Positions 23,530 through 32,646 of a stretch of 64,000 nucleotides of DNA are shown one piece after another. The stretch comes from Clostridiales bacterium (GTDB lineage: Bacteria > Bacillota > Clostridia > Christensenellales > Borkfalkiaceae), in contig JAFLVN010000001.1 in the NCBI GenBank assembly GCA_022508285.1, forward strand, positions 62,001 to 126,000, written 5' to 3'. Numbering within the stretch: position 1 is the stretch's first letter; each line of letters starts with the position of its first letter. The notes beneath the pieces were generated by a model that made no database searches, was not told the origin of the DNA, and was given only the letters and a program-made list of their open reading frames with translations. A program made the position numbers and the translations under genes.

Positions 23530-24195
23530 TTATTTTGTAGTCAGGTTGAGGTAGTCGTCGGGGTCAACAATTTCGTTAGCCTTGTATACCTCAAAGTGCA
23601 GGTGTTCGCCGTCAGCGTTCTCTCTGCCAGAGGCTGCTGCAACCGTTCCAATAACCTGTCCGCGGTTGACCTTCTGTCCCGCCTTTAAATTGCTGTCGGG
23701 GTCGATGAATTTGTATACGGTTTTAAGGTCGTTGGCGTGCGAAATTTCTACAATGGCGTAGTCGAGATAATCGTCAACTACAACGGATACTATCGTTCCG
23801 TCCACCGCCGCTAAAACGGGCGTGCCTGCTTCCGCACCGAAGTCCATTGCCTGATGCAACCTGTACCAGTCCATCGTCTTGTCGTAACCGAACTCGTGCG
23901 TCTTGATAAGGCTTACGTGCTCTATGGGCGAAATAAATTCGTACTGAGATGAAGTGTCTACCGAGTCGCCGTTATTATCGTCGCCGTCGTCGGGGGGATT
24001 CTGTCCCTGATCGTCCTTATTGTCGTCGCCCTGGTTGGTTGAGTTGTCAATTGTCAGGTTCTGCCTTACGCCACGTGTTCCGAATACAATTCCTACTACA
24101 ATAGCGGCAATTATAAGTAGGCACGCAGCAAGGGTAAGCCAAAACAACAGCTTTGTCTTTTTAGTGGATTTGGTTTTGGTTTTGTTTTCCTTCAT
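23530..24195 (-). CDS. Membrane-anchored M23 (LytM) peptidase, SpoIIQ-like
   Basis: One membrane helix near residues 17-40 (LLFWLTLAACLLIIAAIVVGIVFG) follows a Lys/Thr-rich cytoplasmic tail. A low-complexity Asp/Asn/Gly linker follows, then an M23 domain: YDKTMDWYRLHQAMDFGAEAG with the H-x3-D metal pair, VLAAVDGTIVSV, and HLHFEV with the second HxH. All zinc ligands are present, so an active endopeptidase is possible. The DWYRLHQAMDF arrangement and single anchor resemble clostridial SpoIIQ, the forespore partner of SpoIIIAH; that is inference, since other sporulation genes are not visible here. AAGGAG sets the ATG. Confidence 0.85.
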   Translation of the reverse strand: MKENKTKTKSTKKTKLLFWLTLAACLLIIAAIVVGIVFGTRGVRQNLTIDNSTNQGDDNKDDQGQNPPDDGDDNNGDSVDTSSQYEFISPIEHVSLIKTHEFGYDKTMDWYRLHQAMDFGAEAGTPVLAAVDGTIVSVVVDDYLDYAIVEISHANDLKTVYKFIDPDSNLKAGQKVNRGQVIGTVAAASGRENADGEHLHFEVYKANEIVDPDDYLNLTTK

Positions 24196-24243
24196 AATTT
24201 AACTCCTTGTCTTTTTGATATTGCCGAAGCTTTCGATATTTAT

Positions 24244-24660
24244 TCAGTAACCGCCGAAAATTATCGGCGAAGCCACTTTAACACCGTCTTCCCGCACGCA
24301 TACGTGCAGGTTTATTTTATATCCGCCTATATCCACCGAGTAGGGTAAATCTGCCGTGCAGTAGTAATTTACCGAGTCGGACAGCTCTTCGGTGAACATA
24401 ATTTTGCCGTTCACTTTTTTTAAATAAGCTTTAAGGTCAAAGTTTTTATACTCAACGCTTTCGCCGCACACGTCGGCAAGAAACAATCTTTCGATTTCGG
24501 CGTTGAAGGTGGGGCGCACTTCTTTGCAGTCGGCGGAGCTTGTCCCGCAGTAAAAGGTGTAGTTTTCGCCGCCCTCAAAGCACACGCGGGATGGGAACAC
24601 GGCTATCGCCAAAACGATAAGCGCCGCACAAAAAAGCGTAAGTATTCCAGCATACCGCAT
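24244..24660 (-). CDS. Small membrane-anchored protein of unknown function
   Basis: The ORF track's first 49 residues are non-coding-like; AAGGGGGTG six bases before ATG 24660 sets the start, giving 138 residues. An N-terminal hydrophobic helix (MRYAGILTLFCAALIVLAIAVFP) may be a membrane anchor or signal. The rest has several Cys (YTFYCGTSSADCKEV, FLADVCGESV, YYCTADLPY, LHVCVRED) and a predicted beta-rich pattern ending ASPIIFGGY. I do not recognise the family; a distant YwmB-like fold is possible but not supported by a clear motif. It lies 48 bp upstream of the M23 peptidase on the same strand and may share its transcript. Confidence 0.7.
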   Translation of the reverse strand: MRYAGILTLFCAALIVLAIAVFPSRVCFEGGENYTFYCGTSSADCKEVRPTFNAEIERLFLADVCGESVEYKNFDLKAYLKKVNGKIMFTEELSDSVNYYCTADLPYSVDIGGYKINLHVCVREDGVKVASPIIFGGY

Positions 24661-24792
24661 AATCCGCACCCCCTTAAATACGTTTACTTGCAAAGTTATT
24701 GCCGCAAATTTATAATTTAAACCTGCGATTATAAAAAAATTAAAAGCCCATTTACAAAATAAAATATTATTGCCTAAGTCCCTCCTCGGGGC

Positions 24793-24821
24793 TTGATTTT
24801 TTTGCAAATTATTGATATAAT
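24793..24821 (+). promoter_or_regulatory. Promoter of the yicC-gmk-rpoZ operon
   Basis: TTGATT at 24793-24798, 17 bp, TATAAT at 24816-24821. It leaves a leader of about 35 nt. Confidence 0.75.
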
Positions 24822-24862
24822 GTTATAACTTAAAATTTCGGATTTTTTGAGGTGCGCAAAGT

Positions 24863-25738
24863 ATGTACAGTATGACCGGCTACGGCAGAGGGGAATATAA
24901 GAAGGGCGGAGTTGAGCTCACCGTGGAAATTAAAACGGTGAACAACCGCTATCTGGATGCGGTTATTAAGGCGCCCAGAATTTTTGCCGCACACGAGGAA
25001 AATATCCGCGGGATTATCCGTGAAAAGCTCACACGAGGTCATGCCGACGTATTCATTTCATTTTCCGATAAGCGGGAGCGTGAAAAGGTATTAAATCTCG
25101 ATGAAAACGCAGCCCGCTCCTACGTTGCCGCCGCAGACAAAATTTCTGCGCTCTTCCCCGAAATTACAAACGACTTAACGGTGACTTCCGTTTTGCGCTA
25201 TCCCGAAGTTTTAAAGAGCGAAGATGCCGCAGCAGCCGACGACGAAATAATTGCGGCAATGGTTGAGGCTTTAAAATCTTCGCTTGAAAAACTCAACGCG
25301 ATGCGCAAAATCGAGGGCGAAAAGCTCAAGTGCGATATGCTCTCCCGAATGAATACAATCGAAAAACTTGTGTCCGAAGTGGAGGTTCGGGCTCCCCTTG
25401 TGGTTGAAGGCTACAGGGCAAAACTCGAAGCCAAAATGAAAAAGATTTTGGATAACACAGAGGTCGATGAGTCCCGCCTTTTAACCGAAGCGGCGCTGTT
25501 TGCAGATAAGAGCAACATAGACGAGGAGCTCACCCGCCTGCACTCGCACATTTCACAGTTCCGTGAAATATGTGAAGAAGAACTGGTCGGCAGAAAGCTG
25601 GATTTCCTGGTTCAGGAATTTAACAGGGAAACCAATACAATCTGCTCCAAATCCAACGATATAGAAATTACCCGCTTAGGACTTGCACTCAAAAACGAAA
25701 TCGAAAAGGTTCGGGAGCAAGTTCAGAACGTGGAGTAA
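24863..25738 (+). CDS. YicC/YloC family endoribonuclease-like protein
   Basis: Begins MYSMTGYGRGEY, the hallmark of the YicC family, followed by VEIKTVNNRYLDAVIKAPR and the DUF1732 C-terminus (RLHSHISQFREICEEELVGRKLDFLVQEFNRETNTICSK in outline). E. coli YicC is linked to RNA decay and recent work gives it endoribonuclease activity; in Bacillus the neighbour is remA, then gmk. Here remA is absent and gmk follows after 2 bp. The 291-residue length is normal. Confidence 0.94.
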   Translation: MYSMTGYGRGEYKKGGVELTVEIKTVNNRYLDAVIKAPRIFAAHEENIRGIIREKLTRGHADVFISFSDKREREKVLNLDENAARSYVAAADKISALFPEITNDLTVTSVLRYPEVLKSEDAAAADDEIIAAMVEALKSSLEKLNAMRKIEGEKLKCDMLSRMNTIEKLVSEVEVRAPLVVEGYRAKLEAKMKKILDNTEVDESRLLTEAALFADKSNIDEELTRLHSHISQFREICEEELVGRKLDFLVQEFNRETNTICSKSNDIEITRLGLALKNEIEKVREQVQNVE

Positions 25739-25740
25739 AT

Positions 25741-26304
25741 ATGAAAAATCTTTTAATCGTTCTATCGGGTCCCTCGGGCGTGGGTAAGGGCACGATAGTA
25801 AAAAGGCTTATCGAAAAAGGCGGTTATGCGCTTTCTATATCCTGCACCACCCGTGAGCCACGCAGGGGAGAGAAGGACGGCAGGGAGTATTTTTTCATAA
25901 CTAAGGAAAAATTTTTAAACATGATAGGTGGCGGCGGGTTTTTGGAGTATTCCAACCACTTCGAAAACTACTACGGCACTCCCAAAGAGTTTGTGGAGGA
26001 GAAGCTTAAAACGTGCAACGTTCTGCTTGAAATAGACGTTGACGGCGGGTTGCAGGTAAAAAAATCATACCCCCAAGCTCTGCTCATAATGATAGCCCCG
26101 CCCAACAAAGAGGAGCTTAAACGCAGGCTTTTAGGTCGAGGTTCGGAAAGCGCTGAAAAAATAGAAAAAAGACTTTCCCGCATGGAGTACGAGCTTGCGC
26201 AATCGGGAAAATATGATTACACGGTAATAAACGACGACTTGAACGCCGCCGTAGTCCAAATAGAAAATTTAATAAAACGCAAAAAGGAGCAGATATATGA
26301 TTAA
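25741..26304 (+). CDS. gmk: Guanylate kinase
   Basis: Converts GMP to GDP with ATP. P-loop LSGPSGVGKGTIVKRL, the GMP-binding region ISCTTREPRRGEKDGREYFF, and DVDGGLQVKKSYPQALLI are all present. In most members the loop reads DIDVQGA; here it is IDVDGGLQ. At 187 residues it is typical. It lies 2 bp after yicC and overlaps rpoZ by 8 bp, the conserved gmk-rpoZ pairing. Confidence 0.97.
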   Translation: MKNLLIVLSGPSGVGKGTIVKRLIEKGGYALSISCTTREPRRGEKDGREYFFITKEKFLNMIGGGGFLEYSNHFENYYGTPKEFVEEKLKTCNVLLEIDVDGGLQVKKSYPQALLIMIAPPNKEELKRRLLGRGSESAEKIEKRLSRMEYELAQSGKYDYTVINDDLNAAVVQIENLIKRKKEQIYD

Positions 26305-26515
26305 TTCACCCTCGGTAGATTGCTTAATCGAACAACTCGGCACGGACGGACAGCCGCTTTCCCGCTATGCGCTCTGCGTGGTGGTTGCAAAGCGTGCCCG
26401 CCAGATTATAGAGGCAACGAGCGGCACTTCGACTTCCAGCACGGAAGTTATAAAGGAGCTTGCTATCGCAAGTCAGGAGATAGCCGCCGGTAAGATTAAA
26501 TGCGTTAAAGACTAA
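26297..26515 (+). CDS. rpoZ: RNA polymerase omega subunit
   Basis: Small subunit that helps fold and stabilise the beta-prime subunit of RNA polymerase. At 72 residues, with SRYALCVVVAKRARQI as the conserved omega core (RYxLVxxxAKRARQI) and a Ser/Thr-rich linker before a helical tail (STEVIKELAIASQEIAAGKI). AAAAAGGAG lies inside the end of gmk and the genes overlap by 8 bp. The usual next gene, coaBC, is missing and its place is taken by structured repeat B. Confidence 0.92.
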   Translation: MINSPSVDCLIEQLGTDGQPLSRYALCVVVAKRARQIIEATSGTSTSSTEVIKELAIASQEIAAGKIKCVKD

Positions 26516-26520
26516 AGCAT

Positions 26521-26646
26521 AAACCGCATATATGCGTCGCAATACTGTGTCGCCTTTGCGTTTTGCTTGGGTCATGTGCTTCTGTGTACACTCCCCGTCG
26601 CAAATCCGCAGGCTCTTTGTCTTGTTCGCATCTCTGCGGTTTTTTA
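26521..26646. repeat. Structured intergenic repeat, copy B (CGTAC-core family)
   Basis: Closed by AACCGCA and TGCGGTT, followed by a T run that could also give termination. Shares GTCGCAATACTGTGT and CTTGTTCGCATCTCTGC with copy A (TTCGCAATACTGTGT and CTTGCTCGCATCTCTGC). The core hairpin is TGTGC-ttctgt-GTACA, where both sides changed relative to copy A and still pair with one G-U. Confidence 0.75.
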
Positions 26647-26683
26647 ATTGCTGTTATACAATTTTTATTCAACACAAAGTTTT

Positions 26684-28855
26684 ATGTACGCACAGGTAAT
26701 CGTAGACATAGCCCACAGTCAAGTGGACAAAATATTCGAGTACTCCTGCCCCGCAAGTCTTCAGGTTGGCAGTCGGGTAAAAGTGCCGTTCGGCGGCAGG
26801 GTAATCGACGGGTTCGTAATAGGAATATCCGATACGTGTTCTGTTCCGCCCGAAAAAATCAAGCCCGTGTACTCGGTTTTCGACGAGCTTCCCGCTCTCG
26901 TTCCCGAATGTTTTACGCTTATGGAGCGCATATCTATGCGCTACCGTGTGCCCCAAGCGGCGTCACTGAGGCTGTTTGTTCCGTCCGAAATGCGGCTCGG
27001 CAAGGTGCGAGAGGCGTACAAAAATTACGTGGTTTTAAAGGACGGCGGAATTTCGCTTTCCAAATCGGCAAAAAAACAGGCGGAAGCTCTTGAGTTTTTA
27101 AATAAAGTACACGAAGCGGAGCTTTCTGAGCTCGCCGAAAAGTTCGGCAGGGGCGCAGTGAACGCTCTCGCCGAAAAGGGTGCGGTGGAAATTGAAAAGC
27201 GGCAGATAAAGCGCAATCCTTTCCCCGAAATGGATAGGGAGGAGCTCCCCAAAAATCTTACGCCCGCCCAAATATCGGCTATACAGTCCATAGAAAATTC
27301 AAAAAATATCGTTCAGCTTATTCACGGCGTCACAGGTAGCGGTAAAACCGAGATTTACCTTCAGATTATCGCACGGGAAATTGCCAAGGGCAAAACGGCA
27401 ATATTTTTAGTGCCGGAAATTTCTTTAACTCCGCAGATGCTATCTCAGCTTAGAGCCCGCTTTAAAGGTGAGGCGGCAATTCTTCACTCGGGACTATCCG
27501 CAGGCGAACGCTTCGACGAGTGGTGGCGGCTTCGCTCGGGCGAGGCTAAAATTGCGATAGGCGCACGCAGCGCAATCTTTGCTCCCCTCGAAAATATCGG
27601 TGCAATCATCATAGACGAGGAACACGACTCATCGTATATCTCCGAATCCGCACCCCGCTACTCCACAACCGACATAGCAAAGTGGAGGGCGGAATACAAC
27701 GGTTGTAAACTTATTTTGGGCAGTGCAACGCCGTCGGTGGAAAGCTATTTAAAGGCGGCGGACGGTGAGTACAATCTGATCACCATGCCCGAGCGCATAA
27801 ATCAAAAGCCCCTTCCCGAAATAATAATCGCCGACATGCGCAGGGAAGTGAAGAGGGGCAACAACTCGGCTTTTTCGCTCGCTTTCCGGGAGGAGCTTAA
27901 AAACACTCTCGATAGCGGCAATCAGGCGATAATATTTTTAAACAGGCGGGGTTACTCGCAGACGGTAATCTGCCGAGACTGCGGCTACGTTGCAAAATGC
28001 GAACACTGCGACGTATCCTTAACCTACCACAGCGAGGACAACTGCTTAAAGTGCCACTACTGCGGCACACGCTATAAAATGCTGGAGGCCTGCCCCGAAT
28101 GCGGTGGGCGGCACGTGCGCTACAGCGGCACGGGCACGCAGCGTGTAGTTGCCGATTTAAAGGAGCTGTTCCCCAAGGCACGGATTTTAAGAATGGATAA
28201 CGACACCGTTTCCGGCAAAGACGGTCACTATAAAATACTTTCGAAATTTGCTTCGCACGAGGCGGATATTCTCGTCGGAACGCAGATGATAGCAAAGGGT
28301 CACGACTTCCCTTCGGTAACGCTTGTGGGTATTCTCGACGCCGACATGAGCCTGCACTTTTCCGACTATCGCAGCGGCGAGCGCACCTTTCAATTAATAA
28401 CTCAGGTTTCGGGCAGAAGCGGACGGGCAGGGAGCCCGGGCAAGGTCGTTTTGCAGACCTATTGCCCCGAAAATTACATACTCCGCTTTGCAACTGCCTA
28501 CGACTATGCGGGATTTTTTGCAAACGAAAGGGAAATAAGAAAGGCAACTGCCTTTCCGCCTTATTCGCTTATTTGCAGAGTTATGGTCACGGGCGAGGAT
28601 GACAAGCAGGCGCTTGCGGCTTTAAAGGAAGTGTATTTTGCCACTGAGGAGCTCAAAAGTGCGTACCCCGAAGAATTTCTGTTTTTAAACCGTATGCACT
28701 CGCCCATAAAGCGCATACAGGGCAAGCACCGCTATCAGGTTTTGATGAGGCTGCAAAGCGACAAGCTTCTTTCAAAAATTTACGATATAGCGGTTTCTAA
28801 TACGAATGGCAGTGTACTCTGCTACGTCGAAGAAAACCCGACGAATTTATCTTAA
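26684..28855 (+). CDS. priA: Primosomal protein N' (PriA replication-restart helicase)
   Basis: Restarts stalled replication forks. The start is placed at MYAQVIVDIAHSQVDKIFEY, the conserved N-terminus; the longer ORF-track start adds 12 unrelated residues. Domains: 3'-DNA-binding domain (1-100), helicase with Walker A LIHGVTGSGKTEIYLQ and DEEHDSSY, and a zinc-binding insertion with eight Cys (CRDCGYVAKCEHC, CLKCHYCG, CPECGG). Then VVADLKELFPKARILRMDNDT and the C-terminal domain. 723 residues. No clear Shine-Dalgarno site precedes the ATG. Confidence 0.97.
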   Translation: MYAQVIVDIAHSQVDKIFEYSCPASLQVGSRVKVPFGGRVIDGFVIGISDTCSVPPEKIKPVYSVFDELPALVPECFTLMERISMRYRVPQAASLRLFVPSEMRLGKVREAYKNYVVLKDGGISLSKSAKKQAEALEFLNKVHEAELSELAEKFGRGAVNALAEKGAVEIEKRQIKRNPFPEMDREELPKNLTPAQISAIQSIENSKNIVQLIHGVTGSGKTEIYLQIIAREIAKGKTAIFLVPEISLTPQMLSQLRARFKGEAAILHSGLSAGERFDEWWRLRSGEAKIAIGARSAIFAPLENIGAIIIDEEHDSSYISESAPRYSTTDIAKWRAEYNGCKLILGSATPSVESYLKAADGEYNLITMPERINQKPLPEIIIADMRREVKRGNNSAFSLAFREELKNTLDSGNQAIIFLNRRGYSQTVICRDCGYVAKCEHCDVSLTYHSEDNCLKCHYCGTRYKMLEACPECGGRHVRYSGTGTQRVVADLKELFPKARILRMDNDTVSGKDGHYKILSKFASHEADILVGTQMIAKGHDFPSVTLVGILDADMSLHFSDYRSGERTFQLITQVSGRSGRAGSPGKVVLQTYCPENYILRFATAYDYAGFFANEREIRKATAFPPYSLICRVMVTGEDDKQALAALKEVYFATEELKSAYPEEFLFLNRMHSPIKRIQGKHRYQVLMRLQSDKLLSKIYDIAVSNTNGSVLCYVEENPTNLS

Positions 28856-28878
28856 CAATATATAATAAAATAATAAAC

Positions 28879-28997
28879 GCCGAAATTTTCAAGGGCGGAT
28901 TGATTTCGCCCGTTAAGAAAATTACGTCGTATCGACGGCGTAAGCCGTACAACAGCAATCTCGCGACAAGTCGCGCTACTGCACGACTTGCGCGAAA
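28879..28997. repeat. Second structured repeat family, copy C2
   Basis: AATTTTC pairs with GAAAATT and GGGCG with CGCCC around the same GATTGATTT loop found in C1 (19900), where these stems read AAAACG/CGTTTT and GCGCG/CGCGC. The 3' part, a hairpin from CGCGACAAGTCG to CGACTTGCGCG, is identical in both copies. C2 has an extra small hairpin (GTCGTATCGACGG). It ends 12 bp before the def start and so includes or abuts its translation initiation region. Confidence 0.72.
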
Positions 28998-29009
28998 CAA
29001 GAGGATATT

Positions 29010-29474
29010 ATGGCTCAAAGATATGTAGTACAAGTAGGAGAGGCGGTTCTGCGTGAAAAGTGCGCCCCCGTAAAGGCGTTCAATCACGAACTTAATGCGC
29101 TTCTGGATGATATGAAAACCACCGTCCGTGCCGAAAACGGCGCAGGTCTTGCCGCACCGCAGATAGGCGTTCCGATCCGTGCGGTCGTAATAGACGTGCA
29201 GGAGGGATATTTCGAGCTAATCAATCCCGAAATAATCACCGTAAAGGGCGAGCAAACGGGTCCCGAGGGCTGCCTTTCGGTTAAAGGCAAGCAGGGCACG
29301 GTCACCCGCCCGAATAAGGTAAAGGTGGAGTACCGTGACCGCAACGGCAAAAAGCACAAGCTCACTGCCGAGGGCTTTTTTGCCCGTGCAGTCTGCCACG
29401 AGCTCGACCACCTCGACGGAATTTTATATACCGACATAGCGGAGGAGTTGTACGACCTCCCGCCAGAGGAGTGA
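29010..29474 (+). CDS. def: Peptide deformylase
   Basis: Metalloenzyme that removes the formyl group from nascent proteins. All three motifs are present: motif 1 GAGLAAPQIG, motif 2 EGCLSV (metal Cys) and motif 3 CHELDHLDG (HExxH). The 154-residue length fits type 1. AAGAGGA lies before the ATG. It is followed by fmt after 1 bp; these two enzymes act on the same formyl-methionine cycle. Confidence 0.98.
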   Translation: MAQRYVVQVGEAVLREKCAPVKAFNHELNALLDDMKTTVRAENGAGLAAPQIGVPIRAVVIDVQEGYFELINPEIITVKGEQTGPEGCLSVKGKQGTVTRPNKVKVEYRDRNGKKHKLTAEGFFARAVCHELDHLDGILYTDIAEELYDLPPEE

Positions 29475-29475
29475 T

Positions 29476-30393
29476 ATGAAGATAGTTTATGCAGGCTCGC
29501 CAGATTTTTCCGTGCCGGCTCTCAAAGCGCTTTGCAATGCCGAGAACTGCGAGGTTATAGCCGTAATCACCCAGCCGGACAAGCCCGTGGGCAGAAAACA
29601 GATATTAACGCCAACGCCCGTAAAGGCTTTTGCCGCAGAAAGAGGGATACAGGTATACGATTTTAAAAAAATATGCGAGCATGTAGAAGAGATTAAAGCC
29701 CTCGGCGCAGATATCATGATAACCTGCGCCTACGGTCAGATTTTAACGCAGGAAGTGCTCGACTGTTTCCCCAAGGGCGTGTGGAATCTGCACGCTTCCC
29801 TTCTGCCGAAATTCAGAGGAGCATCACCCATTCAATCGGCAATACTTACGGGGCAATCGCATACGGGAATCACCGTAATGAAGACGGAACTCGCCCTCGA
29901 CTCGGGAGACATTCTGCTTGTAAAAAGGTGCGAAATAGGGGGTAAGACATGCGGAGAGCTCTCGGCAGAACTATCGGCACTTGCGGCGGATGCCGCCGTG
30001 GATGCGGTAAAATACCTGAATGAGGGCGGCGTACAGCTTCTTATGCAGGACGAGACGGGCGTTTCATTCTGCAAAAAGATACAGAAATCCGACTGCAAAA
30101 TAAATTTTTCAAAAACCGCCGAAGAGGTGTTAAGGGTGATAAAAGCTTTTAGCCCCTCGCCTGCGGCGTACTGCAATTTTAACAATTCTATATTGAATAT
30201 TCTTAACGCCGACATGGCCGAAGGCAGCGGAAAGTGCGGCGAGGTCATAGCTTGCGACAAATTCGGGATTACCGTTGCTTGCGGCAATAACGCCATACGT
30301 ATCACGCTTTTACAGCCCGCAGGCGGCAAAGTTATGTCCGCTCGTGACTTTGTGAACGGCAGAAAAATAAAGGCGGGAGACATTCTTGACTAA
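29476..30393 (+). CDS. fmt: Methionyl-tRNA formyltransferase
   Basis: Formylates initiator Met-tRNA using 10-formyl-THF. N-terminal formyltransferase fold begins KIVYAGSPDFSVPALKAL; PDKPVGRKQ; the catalytic segment NLHASLLPKFRGASPIQSAI with Asn and His; TGITVMKTELALDSGDIL with the catalytic Asp. C-terminal OB-like domain with FSPSPAAYC and GKVMSARDFVNGRKI. 305 residues. GGAGGAG overlaps the end of def. It overlaps rsmB by 8 bp. Confidence 0.97.
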   Translation: MKIVYAGSPDFSVPALKALCNAENCEVIAVITQPDKPVGRKQILTPTPVKAFAAERGIQVYDFKKICEHVEEIKALGADIMITCAYGQILTQEVLDCFPKGVWNLHASLLPKFRGASPIQSAILTGQSHTGITVMKTELALDSGDILLVKRCEIGGKTCGELSAELSALAADAAVDAVKYLNEGGVQLLMQDETGVSFCKKIQKSDCKINFSKTAEEVLRVIKAFSPSPAAYCNFNNSILNILNADMAEGSGKCGEVIACDKFGITVACGNNAIRITLLQPAGGKVMSARDFVNGRKIKAGDILD

Positions 30394-31606
30394 TCCTTTA
30401 ACCGATCCCTATCTTATACTCTCAAAGGTATACAAAGAGGGCTCGTACTTAAAACAGGCGATAGCCTCAACACCCGTCGAGCCGCTTAACAAGGCAAGGA
30501 CGGTGAAAATCTGCTACGGCGTAATGGAAAAAGATTTATATCTCGACGCCGTAATTGCGTTCAATGCGCAAAAACCGCCCAAGCAGACGGTAAAAATAAT
30601 ATTAAAAATAGCAATATACATGCTCGAATATATGGGCAAGCACGACTATATGGTCGTGGACTACGCCGTCCAGCTCACAAAAAAATTGGGCAAGGAGGGC
30701 ACGGCGGGCTTTGTGAACGCCTTTCTGCGCTCGTATAAACTGCCCGACACCCCCGAGCGTGCCGACGAGAAACTGTCGCTTGAATGCAGTGCGCCGCTGT
30801 GGCTTGTGAAAAAGCTCAGGCGTAGCTATAAGAGCGAGGCTGAAAACATATTAAAGGCTGAAAGCCTCGGAATTAGCGTACGCTTTGAGCGCGGCGCAGA
30901 AAAATATCTCGATAAACCGCACACCGTGACGCCCTTTGAAGGCGTATATATCTTTAAAAATTTTGTAAGGGACGAGGGCTTTTTTGCAGGCGACTACACA
31001 TTTCAATCGGTGGGTTCGGTTGCGATTGCCTCGGCAATATCCCCTTGTGAACGCCTTTTAGACGCCTGTGCAGCGCCCGGCGGCAAGTCGGTGTTGCTCG
31101 CAAAAAAGTGTAAAGAAGTCACTTCGTGCGAGCTTCACACTCACAGAGTGGAGCTGATAAACTCCTACGCACAGCGGATGGGCGTTGAAAATATCACGGC
31201 AATGCAGGCGGACAGCGCAGAGTTTATCCCCGAGTTCGAAGGCAAGTTCGACGCCGTATTGGTTGACGCCCCTTGTTCGGGCACGGGCGTTATCAACGAA
31301 AACCCCGACATTAAACTGTTCAGAAAAGAGAGCGATATAGCTGAGCTCTCTGAAGTTCAACTCAAAATTCTCAGTAACTGCGCAAGGTACGTTAAAAGCG
31401 GCGGTTTTCTGTATTATTCAACATGCTCAGTTCTGCCCGAGGAAAACGATTCGGTTGCGCACGCATTTTTAGAGAAAAATCCGCAGTACGGATTGAGTTT
31501 GCCCGACTCGCCTTTGCCGCACATAACTACAAAATACGGCTTACAGTTCCTGCCGCACATCTCGCTCGGCGCAGGCTTTTATTTAACAAAGTTCACTAAA
31601 AAATGA
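30386..31606 (+). CDS. rsmB: 16S rRNA (cytosine-967-C5)-methyltransferase RsmB
   Basis: Methylates C967 of 16S rRNA. The start is TTG with GGGAG about 8 bases upstream, inside fmt. The N-terminal 130 residues are NusB-like (VDYAVQLTKKLGKEGTAGFVNAFLR); the catalytic half has the SAM motif LLDACAAPGGKSVLLAKK, VDAPCSGTGVINENPD (motif IV Cys) and YYSTCSVLPEEND (catalytic Cys of motif VI). 406 residues, slightly short. It overlaps rlmN by 4 bp. Confidence 0.95.
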   Translation: MTNPLTDPYLILSKVYKEGSYLKQAIASTPVEPLNKARTVKICYGVMEKDLYLDAVIAFNAQKPPKQTVKIILKIAIYMLEYMGKHDYMVVDYAVQLTKKLGKEGTAGFVNAFLRSYKLPDTPERADEKLSLECSAPLWLVKKLRRSYKSEAENILKAESLGISVRFERGAEKYLDKPHTVTPFEGVYIFKNFVRDEGFFAGDYTFQSVGSVAIASAISPCERLLDACAAPGGKSVLLAKKCKEVTSCELHTHRVELINSYAQRMGVENITAMQADSAEFIPEFEGKFDAVLVDAPCSGTGVINENPDIKLFRKESDIAELSEVQLKILSNCARYVKSGGFLYYSTCSVLPEENDSVAHAFLEKNPQYGLSLPDSPLPHITTKYGLQFLPHISLGAGFYLTKFTKK

Positions 31607-32643
31607 AAGACATATTGCAGGATTTATCCTTTGAACAACTTAAAAATCTTGTCGTGGAGCTCGGCGAAAAGCCCTTCCGTGCAAAACAGCTCTATGAGGG
31701 GCTCATGCGTGGCAAGCGGATTTCGGATATCAACGTAAATCCCGAGCTCAGGCAAAAACTGCTTGAGCGGTACGAGGACGAGCCCGTAAAGATAGAAAAG
31801 ACATTTTTCTCTTCCGACGGTACGGAAAAATATCTCTTCCGCCTTGCCGACGGCAACATAATCGAGGGTGTATTGATGAAATACAAGTACGGCAACACCC
31901 AGTGCGTTTCCACGCAGGTCGGCTGCCGTATGGGCTGTAAATTCTGTGCAAGCACCTTGGGCGGGCTTGTCCGCAATCTAACCTCGGGCGAAATTCTTTG
32001 TCAGGTGCTCGTAGTCAACGCTATGTATGCTTCGGGCAAGGAAAGGGGAGTCACCAACGTAGTTTTAATGGGCAGCGGCGAACCGCTGGATAATTACGAC
32101 TGCGTTTTAGCCTTTTTAAAAAACGTAACGGCGGAGGGCGGAATAAATATTTCCCCCCGCAATATATCCCTTTCAACGTGCGGGCTCGTGCCAAAAATTT
32201 ACGAGCTTGCCGACCAAAACATGCCCGTAAATTTAACAATTTCCCTGCACCAGACCACGGACGAGGGCAGGCGGCGCACTATGCCGATTGCCAACAAATA
32301 CACCATAGCCGAAATTTTAAAGGCGTGTGAATATTACTTTAAAAAGACGGGCAGGCGGTACATATTCGAGTATTCGCTGATTGCAGGCGAGAACTGCGAC
32401 AAATCTCACGCCGACGAGCTGATACAGCTTTTAAAGGGCAAACCCTGCCATGTAAACCTTATAAGACTGAACGAAGTCAAGGAGCGCAACTTAAAGCCTA
32501 TAACCGAAAAAGAAGCTTACCGCTTTTTGGGGCTCTTGGAAAAGGGCGGACTTTCGGCAACGCTGCGCAGACAAATCGGTTCGGACATTGGCGGTGCCTG
32601 TGGTCAGTTAAGGGCAGGATATATTAAAACTAACGAGGAGTAG
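31603..32643 (+). CDS. rlmN: Dual-specificity rRNA/tRNA adenine-C2 methyltransferase RlmN
   Basis: Radical-SAM enzyme methylating A2503 of 23S rRNA and A37 of some tRNAs. The [4Fe-4S] motif is CRMGCKFCASTLGG (CxxxCxxC); VLMGSGEPLDNYD and the C-terminal Cys region (IGSDIGGACGQL, cross-linking Cys) are present. 346 residues. It begins in the rsmB stop (ATGA). In most Firmicutes stp, pknB and rsgA follow; here rpe follows after 3 bp. Confidence 0.97.
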   Translation: MKDILQDLSFEQLKNLVVELGEKPFRAKQLYEGLMRGKRISDINVNPELRQKLLERYEDEPVKIEKTFFSSDGTEKYLFRLADGNIIEGVLMKYKYGNTQCVSTQVGCRMGCKFCASTLGGLVRNLTSGEILCQVLVVNAMYASGKERGVTNVVLMGSGEPLDNYDCVLAFLKNVTAEGGINISPRNISLSTCGLVPKIYELADQNMPVNLTISLHQTTDEGRRRTMPIANKYTIAEILKACEYYFKKTGRRYIFEYSLIAGENCDKSHADELIQLLKGKPCHVNLIRLNEVKERNLKPITEKEAYRFLGLLEKGGLSATLRRQIGSDIGGACGQLRAGYIKTNEE

Positions 32644-32646
32644 ATT

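Noticed and set aside
26563-27093. Plus-strand ORF of 176 residues
   Set aside because: Runs from repeat B into priA in the wrong frame.
27897-28547. Minus-strand ORF of 216 residues
   Set aside because: Antisense shadow of priA with Arg/Pro/Cys-rich composition; no start signal.
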